From: Antedon mediterranea
Taxonomy: Eukaryota; Echinodermata; Crinoidea; Comatulida; Antedonidae
Direction of reading: 5' to 3'
Length of the DNA: 64,000 nucleotides
Assembly (NCBI RefSeq): GCF_964355755.1
Contig: NC_092672.1
Location: 30,004,501-30,068,500 of the forward strand
A model generated the notes under the pieces. That model saw nothing but the letters and a program-made list of their open reading frames with translations, did no database searches and was not told the origin of the DNA. A program made the position numbers and the translations under genes. Shown piece by piece: positions 34,701 to 47,700 of this stretch (position 1 is its first letter; each line of letters opens with the position of its first letter).

Positions 34701-37126
34701 ATAAGTGAGAATTCCATGTCTTCTTCATTTTTATTCTTTACTTCCTCCTCATTATTCACAGTAACTGTTCCGTAATCTGAACTTTGAACCTCTACGTTTT
34801 TATAAACACCATTTGAATTTGAAATCGATTTATTTTCATCAATATCACATCTTGTAGAACGAACTGGTTGCCTTCTCATTTCATCAGATTCTTCAATTCT
34901 CTCATACAAATCATTATTTGTAAGTGTTTCATTAGTCACGCCATTGGTTGATGATTGACCTTTAACCTGTTCATCAAAATTTGACTCATCACTGACCAAT
35001 GGAAGATCGAAGTAAATAAAAATCATTAGTATCTGCAGTAGGATCCACATGATCATCATAAACAACTAAAAAGAAATGAAAAAAAATGGGTTCCAAATTG
35101 TCCAAAATTTCAGGATTTTCCTCTAGCCTATAATTGTTGGTAGTAACATGCTCAGGTAAATCAGATATCAAATCAATAATCCTTACCCCTGGTGATGTAA
35201 AATCATTGACCTCAAATGGGCCAATCTTGAAATCAATCTTAGATAAAAATAAGTTAAATCCCGGACCGAAAACAATTCCAAATTGACGCGAAGCCATGGC
35301 CATTGATATCACTGCTGTACGTTTATTGGCGGGTGTGGTGCGTGAAATCTGCGAAAAGATAGTTGCTGTCACGCCTGCACCCACACCTAAAAAGGATCGA
35401 TAAACACAGAAACACAATGTAAGGACTGGAATTGAAAGTTCTACAATTACAAAAATGATAATTATCCAATTTTCAAAATTTGACATTAAATGTCCAAAAA
35501 AATCAATAAAAACAATACTTTACCTGCTAACAATCTAGCAGCTAACAGAATATACTGACTTCTACCAACAAAGTATAAGAAGTTACCTTAAAAAATATAA
35601 AGAAAACAAATTAATATTAAGATTTTAAAATATACGAAAATTGATTTTTATTAAATTACTAAAAATTAATTGGAATCTGTTCCATATTTCCAGAGGAAGC
35701 AAACGAAAATTTACAATCCTGTAGATTTCCATCATCCATGCAGACAAAATAATTGAATTTATTATTTTGACCCAGTTAAGGAATCAAGATCAACAAGTCC
35801 TATCTTTTACAAATAATGTAGCGTCACTTATATTTATTTAAACGAAATCATTTCACAATACATGTCAGAAAAATAGGTGAACATTATTTATTGCAAATGT
35901 TAAATTCATCAGTACTAGATATGTTAAACTGATACAAGTAGCAATGTTTGTTTAGTCAGTCTGGGGTCAAAATTAGTGTTAGAGAGAAAGACTACGCTGA
36001 CATTCAGACAACTAATTTTGCAGTTTATCCAAGTCCACACAATTAACCATCCCTTATGGAAATGATGTGTAAAAAAAAGAAGTTTCCTCATTTTTGCAAA
36101 CTAAAGTTTGCTAACTATAACTGTAGTGTAGACTACGCTTAAATTCAGATTATTTTTTTAGGTTTGTCACCTGGTCTATTTACAGTCAAACTTTAGAAAG
36201 TTTTTCTTGCCAAACTATGATTTTGCTCACGATTTAAAAAATGAAACTGTTAGGCCCTATCTGATTGTCGTAGACTACACAGATAAGTCAAGTTTGGTCT
36301 TAAAGTGTACTAAAAATGTAATTGCATATGAAATTACATTTTCTTTTACACACAACATAAAAGGGAGTGAAAAATTGTAAGGTTCAACAGTCATGCCTGT
36401 TTTTTTTTCAGCTAGAAACTACAAATGCAGACATCTTTGCTCAAAAAGTACCCGTAGGTCTAACTATTTGTATATTTAAAAGTTGTTACTATACTGCCCA
36501 CTATTTCCGGTAATACAAATTTTTAAATGTAATAGATAAAATAGTTATAAAAAAGAATATTATTTTATAATAAAATGTTACAAATAAGAAAAAAAAAATG
36601 CGCAGAAAACTTACCACCAATTTCAAACATATTTGCAAAAAGAATAAGTGATTTTGTCTTTGATGTTCTGTCCTGCCATATTCCGAATATTGGAGCTGCA
36701 AAAAGTCCAGAGAAACTGAATGCAGATATAACCATTCCAAGGAAATATTGCGGAGCTCCCAGATCCAAAAGGAATAGGTTCAGTGTTGGAATGATGACAG
36801 CTGTAGAAAAAAAAATCTACAGGGAAAGGTACTGTAAAATATTTGACTTTCTTTTTATAGGTATTGCCTTTTACCGATGTTTGATTTATCACCCAATGCA
36901 TACATAAATTATTAAAAGCTTTACCTTATAACGTAGGTTTCTCCAAAATCCCCCTCACTTTATAAAAGCAAAAATAAGCCTAGCTAGAACCTAATAGTAG
37001 AGTATTATTATGTCATATGGCACCACTGGGCCCTCGTTTACTGTACCTACCGTATTCAATACCACCAAATAAAAAGATCAACCAACTAGCCACAGTTGTC
37101 AGTTTCTTTTTTGTATCCAACTCCAT
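31740..37126 (-). CDS. MFSD8/CLN7-like major facilitator transporter, tandem copy 2 (541 aa)
   Basis: Exons in transcript order: 37126-37051, 36800-36615, 35586-35524, 35386-35187, 35065-34654, 34539-34466, 34246-34163, 33715-33583, 32738-32616, 32319-32189, 31883-31740. Phases are identical to copy 1 and the total is 1626 nt. The protein starts MELDTKKKLTTVASWLIFLF and ends with the same acidic dileucine tail (ETRPLL at 31764-31781) before TEGTDA. Introns and 1-kb stretches around exons 4-6 are nearly identical to copy 1, so the two arose by recent duplication. The central loop differs by a few codons, for example TNETLTNND against ANKRLNTD. It is transcribed toward copy 1, and 3.8 kb separate the two genes. 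No disabling change was seen. Confidence 0.86.
33880..34160. repeat. Same intron-7 minisatellite in transporter copy 2
   Basis: Units of TCTAGTAAACCAGTCTTTAAT occur at the position equivalent to 24420-24760, with only AATAATAATAG instead of the long trinucleotide run. This shows the minisatellite predates the copy 1/2 duplication and the AAT run expanded or contracted later. Confidence 0.8.
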
Positions 37127-37184
37127 TTTGGAGTGTTATTTTAAATATACGCAACAATTTAAAAATCCCTTTGCTTGCCTTTGA

Positions 37185-37375
37185 AAAGTTGGTGCACCTA
37201 GGAAAACAATGGTTAATCTATTGTTTTGTAATAATCAGGGCTACATTGACAAGTGACAACTATGCAAATAGTCAGGAGGTATCTGTGATTACAGGTAAGA
37301 TAATGTGCGACTTCAGCGGCGCTTCAGTACATGTTAAATATAACAGTGTAGTCCAATTGGTTGTTTTCTTATAGC
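37185..37375 (-). promoter_or_regulatory. Conserved upstream region of transporter copy 2 (putative promoter/5' UTR)
   Basis: Counterpart of 27985-28160, with the same ATGCAAAT word and the same MITE A boundary (TTGTTTTCTTATAGCCTAAAGC). Small indels separate the two copies. A regulatory role is inferred from position only. Confidence 0.35.
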
Positions 37376-37376
37376 C

Positions 37377-37528
37377 TAAAGCTCTGTCTACACTATCAAA
37401 CTAGTTTGACAACAAAAGTGTGATGTGCGCAAATATGGTAGTGATATGCCCAAATATGATAGTGATATGACATCATTACATATGGGCACATCATGTCACA
37501 TAAAGTGTGATAGTGTAGACAGAGCTTA
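37377..37528. mobile_element. MITE family A, copy 3 (complete)
   Basis: Near-perfect inverted ends AAGCTCTGTCTACACTATCA ... TGATAGTGTAGACAGAGCTT, with an inner repeat of CAAATATGGTAGTGATATG. The whole ~150 bp could fold into one hairpin. It lies about 250 bp upstream of the transporter copy 2 ATG. Confidence 0.8.
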
Positions 37529-38399
37529 ATTGTTATTAGTATCTATATATAAATTTACGTAAGGGCAAAATTCGATAAATCTCGGTTTATTTCTAGAAGT
37601 TTTACTCGATGGTATATAAAGTTGGTTCGTACTTTCGGTACTGATTTTAACCATCTGATGTAATCCTGTTTACTAATTAAATGTATTTAGGTAATTAGTT
37701 ATTGACGATTAAAACGAATTTAGGTTCAACGATTTGCCCCAAATAGGGGTGTTTTCCAATCGTGGTATACACTGTCTCATGAATGTCCATGGAAAAATAC
37801 CCGCACACAACAATAGGTTGATGCTTCGCATTTTCCTATCTCCTCCTACGATAATTATTTTTAATAGCTGAAAACCGGTTGAACAGCTCGAGTACAGCAT
37901 CATAATGTTGAAGTGGAGTGAAGTGGTTACTGTTAGATATATAAACAAAATATACAAAGAACATTTATTACTGTGACTGTGGGTAGATTACTGACAGTTG
38001 CTTCTCATCAACGTTTGTATTAATTAATAATTATAAAAAATTTAAACGTCGTAGTGGTGTATCGTTATACTTTACTATTTCAATCGACTATAACAGGGAC
38101 AGTTTTAAAAAAGTATTATAAATCGTAAATGTTTTACTGTGTTTAGTGGTATATTATTGATAGGCCTATAAAACATTTTAAACAATATTTCGTTACTGAG
38201 TGGATAGAGAATATATTTAAAAGTTGTTCTTTCCATCCTCTTTCCCATCCCTCAACTCTAATTTTATGTACAAAACACAAATTGGGTTTGTTTAAATGAG
38301 TTCAAATAAAAAAATTGAACTCATTTTTAAGACAAGGTCTAATTCCCAGGGTGCTAATTTTACATAAATCATCGTGTCTATTTATTCGTTTCTGTAAAC

Positions 38400-40335
38400 G
38401 ACAATGTACTATTAGTACAGGGAAATTTTCGAAAAATAGCCGATTTTCGACCCTTTTATTTTTTGACATAAATGGTTACTATTGCAAAATAAACATGCGC
38501 AGAGACGAATAATGGGTTCTGCGCATGTTAATTGTGCTATAGTAACCAGTTTTATCGCAAAATAAAAAGGTCGAAAATTGGCCATTTGTTGAAAAAATCC
38601 CTTTAATCCCAGGGAAATTTTCGAAAAATGGCCGATTTTCGACCCTTTTATTTTTTGACATAAATGGTTACTATTGCATAATAAACATGCGCAGAACCCG
38701 TTATTCGTCTCTGTTTATTATGCTATAGTAACCATTTATGTCAAAAACTGGTTACTATAGCAATAACGAATAATGGGTTCTGCGCATGTCAATTGTGCTA
38801 TAGTAACCAGTTGTATCGAAAAATAAAAAGGTCGAAAATTTGCCATTTTTACAGGAAAATTTTCGAAAAATGGCCGATTTTCGACCCTTTTATTTTTTGA
38901 CATAAATGGTTACTATTACATGACGTCACGTGACGGTAAAAATGTACTAATTATTAAGTGGTTTTTTACACTTTTATTTTTTGACATAAATGGTTACAAT
39001 TGCATAATAAACATTCGCATATTCGAATAATGGGTTCTGCGCATGTCAATTGTGCTATCATAACCATATTTGACATAAATATAGCACAATTGACATGCGC
39101 AGAACCCATTATTCGACTCTGCGCATGTCAATTGTGCTATAGTAACAAGTTTCGACATAAATGGTTACTATAGCATAATAAACATGCGCAGAGTCGACTA
39201 ATGGGTTCTGCGCATGTCAATTGTGCTATAGTAACCAGTTTTATTGAAAAATAAAAAGGCCGAAAATTTGGCATTTTTTGGAAAAAATCCCTGTAGGCCT
39301 ACTTACTATAGTACAGGAAAATTTTCGAAAAATGTCCGATTTTCGACCCTTTTATTTTTTGACATAAATGGTTACTATTGCAAAATAAACATGCGCAGAG
39401 ACGAATAATGGGTTCTGCGCATGTTAATTGTGCTATAGTAACCAGTTTTATCGCAAAATAAAAAGGTCGAAAATTGGCCATTTGTTGAAAAAATCCCTTT
39501 AATCCCAGGGAAATTTTCGAAAAATGGCCGATTTTCGACCCTTTTATTTTTTGACATAAATGGTTACTATTGCATAATAAACATGCGCAGAACCCGTTAT
39601 TCGTCTCTGTTTATTATGCTATAGTAACCATTTATGTCAAAAACTGGTTACTATAGCAATAACGAATAATGGGTTCTGCGCATGTCAATTGTGCTATAGT
39701 AACCAGTTGTATCGAAAAATAAAAAGGTCGAAAATTTGCCATTTTTAAAAAAAATCCTTGTACAGGAAAATTTTCGAAAAATGGCCGATTTTCGACCCTT
39801 TTATTTTTTGACATAAATGGTTACTATTACATGACGTCACGTGACGGTAAAAATGTACTAATTATTAAGTGGTTTTTTACACTTTTATTTTTTGACATAA
39901 ATGGTTACAATTGCATAATAAACATTCGCATATTCGAATAATGGGTTCTGCGCATGTCAATTGTGCTATCATAACCATATTTGACATAAATATAGCACAA
40001 TTGACATGCGCAGAACCCATTATTCGACTCTGCGCATGTCAATTGTGCTATAGTAACAAGTTTCGACATAAATGGTTACTATAGCATAATAAACATGCGC
40101 AGAGTCGACTAATGGGTTCTGCGCATGTCAATTGTGCTATAGTAACCAGTTTTATTGAAAAATAAAAAGGCCGAAAATTTGGCATTTTTTGGAAAAAATC
40201 CCTGTAGGCCTACTTACTATAGTACAGGAAAATTTTCGAAAAATGTCCGATTTTCGACCCTTTTATTTTTTGACATAAATGGTTACTATTACATGACGTC
40301 ACGTGACGGTAAAAATGTACTAATTATTAAGTGGC
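38400..40335. repeat. Array of two near-identical ~900-bp units plus a partial third
   Basis: Sequence from about 38410 recurs from about 39306 (offset 896 bp, 911 bp after a 15-bp indel), and a third unit starts near 40216 and breaks off at about 40335. Each unit is built from inverted modules: ATTTTCGAAAAATGGCCGATTTTCGACC, TTGACATAAATGGTTACTAT, and the palindrome formed by ATAGCACAATTGACATGCGC and GCGCATGTCAATTGTGCTAT. Short reading frames inside are repeated identically at the 896-bp offset and are not genes. Confidence 0.85.
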
Positions 40336-40806
40336 GCGCGGCCGCCAGATAATGAAGTGGCGGCCGCCAGATAATTGAGTGGCGGCCGCAAGATAATTAA
40401 GTGGCGGCTGCCAGATAACAGCTTTTAAAATATAGTTAACTTGTGGCCCGAACGGGCTTCCGTACTTCTAGATAGACCTACGCATAGAACATGTTATCTT
40501 TGTGAGCGGACATATTAGACAATTTTTTATTATAGAGGGCGCTAAACTAAAAGAGAGCCGTAACAACCTTTTCCAATGTTTAGGCAACCTGCCGTCGTAG
40601 CATGTGCATAATCATGATTGCATTGCCTGCTTTTTATTGCATGCAACATCGCCTCTGATCCAATGCACGTACATGTCACGTGATGCCAGATAATTAAGTA
40701 GCGGCCGCAAGATAATTAAGTGGCGGCCGCAAGATAATTAAGCGACGGCCACCAGATAACAGCTTTTAAAATATAGTTAACTTGTGGCCCGAACGGGCTT
40801 CCGTAA
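40330..40806. repeat. NotI-rich 20-bp repeats in two clusters joined by a spacer
   Basis: Units of AGATAATTAAGTGGCGGCCGC occur about four times at 40333-40420 and about three times at 40683-40765. Each cluster is followed by AACAGCTTTTAAAATATAGT and TAACTTGTGGCCCGAACGGG. The direct repeat flanks a ~215-bp unrelated spacer. These are GC-rich islands in AT-rich DNA. Confidence 0.75.
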
Positions 40807-41737
40807 AATATGCATGTTATGGCGGTATATAATACATCAATGCATTATTCAACCCTTGTACGCCAATTATATCAATGTTATCAATATGTAATGTAATTAG
40901 TCAGATGTTTTGCCCTACTCTGATGTAATTTGTACTTCATACTAAGTACACTTGAGAATACTTGCGAAAACAATCGCATGTAATGTTTAAGAAAACAATA
41001 CAAATACTGTAGAAAGTTTAAATTATCATTTTTATTTCATTTGTAAAAAAAACATCTATATTATAAAATTGTATAAAATAAATCTATGTGTAGCAATAAC
41101 ATACACTTAATCTTTAATATAGAATGAAAATTATTCAAAATAAAAACAAATGAAGAATTAATTAAGAGAATGATTAATCTCTTTTTTTCTCATATATTTA
41201 AATTTAAAAAATGTATGTATATAATAATAATATAATATATAAATGTATTATAATAGTGTAACATTTTTAACACATTTGTTTATATATTCAAGGTGTTAAA
41301 TAAAAGCACACATATATATTATAAATTTCTTCAATCAATCTTTTTAACAGTTTGAGCATATATTACACATTTAATTTAAACTGAAATTTGTACAAATATT
41401 TTGTCTGTCCAATAAAAATGAAAAAAATTTATGATGAGCCTATAAAATTACTGTAATAAAATCTTTAGTGAGTACTTAATTTTATTGTGATATTTTTAAG
41501 TTTCTGTACATGTAATTATTTTCTTAACTACAGAAGAAATCTGAAACCTAATTTCCTTTTTATAAATAGTCAAGAAAGATTATTTAGAGGGTGAAAAGGG
41601 TTATGTTCAGTTATATTAAAAAGGACACTTCTTCATGCTCCACAATCATACTATAATGCTTGATTTTATGCCGTAAAGGCTTTCACACTACATAAATGGT
41701 GAATATACATATTCTGTATTAGTCCTGACTGATTTAC
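40807..41737. other. Intergenic, 3' flank of transporter copy 3
   Basis: Very AT-rich sequence without a recognisable gene. The part nearest the stop codon shares the phrase TTTATGCCGTAAAG (about 41667) with the 3' flanks of copies 1 and 2, which suggests 3' UTR sequence. Confidence 0.4.
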
Positions 41738-44700
41738 TTAAGCATCTATTCCTTCACCGGATAAAAGCGGCCGAGTTTCTTCATCTTCAAACTGACATGA
41801 TTTCTGTGTCTTGACCAACGATGGTAGAGTTGACTCTTCGGGCATTTTAAGTTGTTTCCACGATAAAAATGTCATGCCCTAAAGAAAGACAATGTAATAT
41901 AATTGAATTAATTAATTTTGGTTCCATTCGAATCTGACATACTGAACCAATAGAGACATCCTTGGGAAAGCCAGTGGCCAACTGTCAGTGAGTGTTCATT
42001 GATAAAAAATGTTAATATTCAATTCTTCAATTTGCATTCAAAACACAGTATCGGAAGTACAGGGTCGAAAGGTCAAACTGGGCGACGGCATTTCACAGCA
42101 TAGAGTAGTGCCCTCTCCAAACTAGGAAGTCAAAACTATTAATTCCTATAGAGGGCTCAGTCAATTATTATATCCCCCTATAGTATAGCAGATCCCCTCT
42201 AAAGATTTTGCCTTTCTACTCCATGGCTCACAATGGCACCACCCATTAGCTCTATTCTATCCTACAATGCCTTTCGAAATTGTTACACGCTTCGGACGAA
42301 CAGGAGATTCTTGTGTTCTTTGATATTACCTAAAATCAAACATCAAAACTCCTACAGTAGTTGACTCAAGGTCAATTAAATAACCAACATTTTTGGGTTT
42401 ATAGTACTTACCAAGCATAACACAAGAATTACAAGTAAAACGGACAACAAAATGTACGGTTTGTTTACAGCGCCACCTGACCATAAAGGTCCCATGATGG
42501 TTGCTATGTTACCAACAGCTCTACGAATACCTTGACCAAAGCCTACAATAATTTAAGAAGAATAAAAACTTTGTCAATATTCACAAGACACAATATTACT
42601 ATAGGAACTGTGTAAACAGGTAGTGGGCAAATGGCAAAATCAGCACTGTGGTCGTATTAAAAAGTTGTCAAAACAATAAACACTTTCCGATAACTTAACC
42701 ACATTAAACTCCCCTGACTTTCTTTTATTTGTAAATAATTTGACTGTAATATTAAATACCATGAAGTAACAATACCTTGTATTTTTAAAGGAGTCTTTTT
42801 GGAAAATGATGCTACGGATGCTACAGCAATAAATGGAAGTCCAAAGACTTGGATAAAGAGGCATATGCTCATCCAAACCACATTGCCATCAAAATCACCT
42901 GAAACAGACAATAGAAATGATGAATTATTAATTATTATTATTAATTAATAGTTCAATTAAAAGGTGACAATAGACAATGCCAAAGGGCATCAAGAATAGT
43001 GGTTTTAAATACATTTAAATGGTAAGGTACTCGAATAAAAAAGCCGAGTCTTTTCAATACAAGTATGAATACTGAATAGATTTGGACCAAAAACCTTCAG
43101 GTTAAAAGCTTGGGTATCCATCTACTGTCATTAGCTTCCAAAAAATTGAAATAAAAATGCAAGTATAGATAGCCCATAGATTTGAATCAAAAACCTTCTG
43201 GATAAAAGTTTGGCCAACCATTTAATGTGCCATTCATTAACTTCCAAAAATTGAAATAACTTACCTGGTATTGCCCTCGGTAAAAAATATAGCAAGATAA
43301 CAAGGGGAACGATTTCATTGAGTAAGCCAATAACCGACAAAGTTCTATCTTGACAACGTCGACTCAAGTATCGAACAAGAAAGAATCCAGCAATCACCTG
43401 TAGAATATTAATATGCAAAGTAGACAATTTATGCAAATCACAATAAGTAATAATAGAGATGCAGATCCTAACTAGAAACAGAAATCACAATGTTTTATAC
43501 ATGATTGACCAATTAGTATAATAATACTATTTAATTTTGCTGATTTGTGAGCAATCTTCTCATTTGTATACAATGTTCTTATTGTATTATTACAGAAACC
43601 AGTATTTATTCTAGTAATATATATAAGCACTGTACCTCAATACCAGCTCCACAGTATAAGAGGCTGTTGGCTATTTCTCCAAATGACAAATATTTCTGTG
43701 TAAGTGGTGTAAGGGCAGCCTATAAGAAACAATTATGACATTTATATTACTTTGCTTTAAAATCGTACCAAATAGGGACTCAGAATGGCCTCATATCACA
43801 AGATTAGAGTGCCCTTATAATTTAGAGTAGGTTTAATGTATGGTAGTGTGGTTATACCTCAGTAAACTAAACTCTTAAAGATGTATTGTCCTGGCCCCCT
43901 GAACAATCATTTTTTAAAGATTTTTTGGTTGAATATGCCATTTTATTGTCACATAATAGTTATTGACTTCGACCAAAAATTGGATCGAAAAAAAATTATT
44001 TGCCTAAAAAAAATGTTATTTAAAGCAAAAATGGTCAAATTGGCTTCAAGCAAATGGATTTTTGGTTAATTTAACCATTTATAATGTTATTTTATAAGTG
44101 AAAACATTATGTTTTTCCATTTCTTTTTCTACGGAATTGATTCACTTTATTAAAACTACAAAATAACCTATTCAAAATCTGATTTAATTAATCTTCATTT
44201 TTCATGTTTTTGGGGGACAATACATCTTTTAAGCTTTGTCTACACTATCAAACCATATATGGACATGATGATGTCATATCACTACCATATTTAAGCATAG
44301 CACTACCATTATAGGCACATCAAACTTTTTTGACACATACAGTTTGATAGTGTAGACAAGGCTTAGTATTGCACTTACCTCTAGAGCTGTTTGATTGAAC
44401 AGAAACACAAACTGAGCAAACAAAATTACTACGATATCTTCCCGTATCAATTCTAAGAAAAAAAACAAAGCAATAACATTGTTGTTAGATAAAACCAACA
44501 ATTAAAATAAATTAAATCCTTAACATAAATTAACTATTTTATGTGAAAGTGAATTTCACAAATTAGCTTCATAGCCAGGATTAGATGGTTCTTTTTTTTT
44601 CCTCAAAAGGGGCATCGTCAACTGAGATGAAGCCTATTTACAATCACTTTTGAAAGAAATAAAAAATAAATTACCATTTAACTTTTGAAAAAATGTCATA

Positions 44701-47700
44701 TCCTTGTATCTCATTTTAAGTATAATTGAGAATTCCATGTCTTCTTTTTCATTCTTTATTTCTTCCTCATTATTCTCAGTAACTGTTCCGTAATCTGAAC
44801 TTTGAACACCTCCATTTCTTAAAACACCATTTGAATCTGAAATCGATTTAATTTCATCAATATCGGATCTTTTTTCATCGTCAGAACGTGGAGACATCGA
44901 GCTTGTAGAACCAACTGGTGATACGACCAGTCGCCTTCTCTTTGCAGCGGATAATTGCGCTTTTATTGCGTCCGATTCTTCATAGCTGCCGCTAACAGTG
45001 ATTGACATGTGCTCGATGGCAGAGTCTAATTTAGTGGGTGTTTGAGTTCTCTCATACAAATCATTATTTGTAAGTGTTCCATTGGCTACGTCATTGGTTG
45101 ATGATTGACCTTTGACCGGTTCATCAAAATTTGACTCATCACTGACCAAAGGAAGATCAAAGTAAATAAAAATCATTAATATCTGCAGTAGAATCCACAT
45201 GATCATCATAAACAACTGAAAAGAAATGGTAATAAATTTACTTTTGATGTTTGATAAAAATAAAATTTTTAATCAGGGCATTTTGTTTTTGGAATAAAAC
45301 TGCACAGGAATTATAGATTATTCATTTAATCTTAGTTTATAGAAACATTTGGACACATTCTAATTTCATAGACAAACTTCGTGCTACGGTCAATCTTTTA
45401 AGAACATTTTACAGTAATGTTTTTTCATTCAAGAGGTAACATTTTTAAAATTAATATGGTGTCCTGAAATCCTCTGAAAACGCTATGTTATTTCTGTTAG
45501 TCACGATTGTTTTTCATCTCTCTGCAAGATGGCTTCCATAGAACGAAAATCGTCTAATAAAAGATCAAGGCAATAGAGAGAGCATACCAGGTCCCAATTA
45601 AACACCATTCGGTATTGTGCTCGATAGCCTCTAAATGTTGATGGTATTGGTAAAGATATAAATAATCCTTACTCCTGGCGATGTAAAATCATTGACTTCA
45701 AATGGACCAATCTTGAAATCAAGCTTAGATAAAAATATGTTAAATCCAGGACCGAAAAGAAGACCAAACTGACGAGAAGCCATGGCCATTGATATCACTG
45801 CTGTACGTTTATTGACGGGTGTAGTGCGAGAAATTTGCGCAAAGATAGTAGACATTACTCCTCCACCAACACCTAAAAAAAGGATACAAAATTAACCATC
45901 ATTGTAATAGACTTGGCTTAGGCATTTGGATAATTAACAGGCATGCTTGTGGTAGCTTGCGTTAGAGAAGACAACATTCGATGATTTGAAAATTACCGTT
46001 AAAAATGTTCAATTTTAAAAGCAAATAATATTCAGATTCAGTGTGTGTGTGGTACTAAGTGGTACATTGTGTGGCAGTTTTGGCGTTCCATAGATATTGT
46101 ATGTGGCCGATGTGATCATACTCCAGTACATCTTGCCTATTAGCTCATTAATGCTAAATTTCTCTAGCAGGGTGAAATCTTCTGCACCGTGGGTAGGAGA
46201 CTTTTCTAAAAACAGTAGTTGTTCTTAGGGGTAATTGGGATGGAGTAGGTTGTAATTGCCCCAAGGAGGAGTGTAATTTTCTTTTGTCCAATGGGTAGGT
46301 TTTCTTAGGATTGCAAAGAGACATAAACAAACAAACAGTAGTAGTAGTACTACTACTGTATGGAATAATTGACAGGGTTAAAGGGTTAATTGTTGTTGAA
46401 GGGCTATTTGCCCATGATGAGAGGACTTGTCCAGGAGTGCTATAACTACAATTCTGTATATGAGTGGCTCTCAATGTTTTTTTAAAAAGAAACACATTTT
46501 CCTTGTTTCATTTCTGAAGGTACTTTAAAGCAAAGGAGTGTATGTATTAAACAATTGACAATGAAAATGCATACTTTACCTGCTAATAATCTACCAGCTA
46601 ACAGAAAATACTCATTTCTACCAACAAAGTATAGGAAGTTACCTAAAAAAAATAACATTATTATTATGGTTTATTTAAGTTTTAATATATAAACAAAAAC
46701 ACAGGCTGTCTTTTTTTACAATTATTTTCTCACGCACCTTTTCTAAAGCTCTGTCTACACTATCAAACTAGTTTGACAAAAATGGTATGGTATACCCAAA
46801 TATGGTAGTGATATATCATCATGTCCATATATGAGCACATCACATGTGTCAAAGTTTTATAGTGTAGACAAAGCTTAATACCTCAGCTACAACCTAAACT
46901 TTTTCTGTTACATCTCTGTATTTCTAGATAATATCTCGGCATCAAATTAATATTGAATCTCTGGCAGGTTTAAGTAATTAAATATCATTACATTTCCTAT
47001 CCAAGATATAGCAATATTAAAGCCCCATTCCCTACGTTTTTTAGATCTATTTTAAGATCACAAACTATATTTAATGTAAAAATAATACTATATGGTCCTA
47101 TTGCGATAACTTTTTTCGTCTTTAAACGGTTAAAAAAGTGAAAAATAAATCGATTCTAATAATTATAGAGGCCCGCTATAAATCCCAAAATGCATTGCGC
47201 GCGGATTGATATTTTTGTTTTTCACCTGTAATTCGCCCACTTTTCAATCGATCGTGAAGCCAAAACAAATGGAAGACTCCTAACTTTTCAGCGAAAATAC
47301 CGGGTTTTCCCCAATTTGTATCAACGGAGTCTGACAAAAATAGAAAGACAATTAATGCAGCAACTATACAACGTCAGGCTAGGTATATAGCTAGCGTACG
47401 ATGTTCGTACGTTATCGATGTTTACCAGCTAGGCCTACAAAACTAAGCCTAGCTAGGCTAGGCCTAAGACCGTCCACGAGAGGTCGATCGCCGCGAGCTA
47501 CTTAGGTAGTGCATTGTTTCTCACTTTTTATCATAATTTACCATAAAACGTACATTTAAGACAAGGAATGACATGGTTTAATGTTTTTAAAGTGATATAT
47601 ACTGTATGTATTATTTTCCAAAAAACGTCCAAAATTGCAGGGAAGGGGTCTTTAAGTGTACCATCACTTTTGAATCAAAGTTTTATAGTGTTTTAAGCTT

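Noticed and set aside
38479-40352. Several 60-65-codon frames, some identical
   Set aside because: They repeat exactly with the 896-bp unit of the palindromic array and show no protein-like composition.
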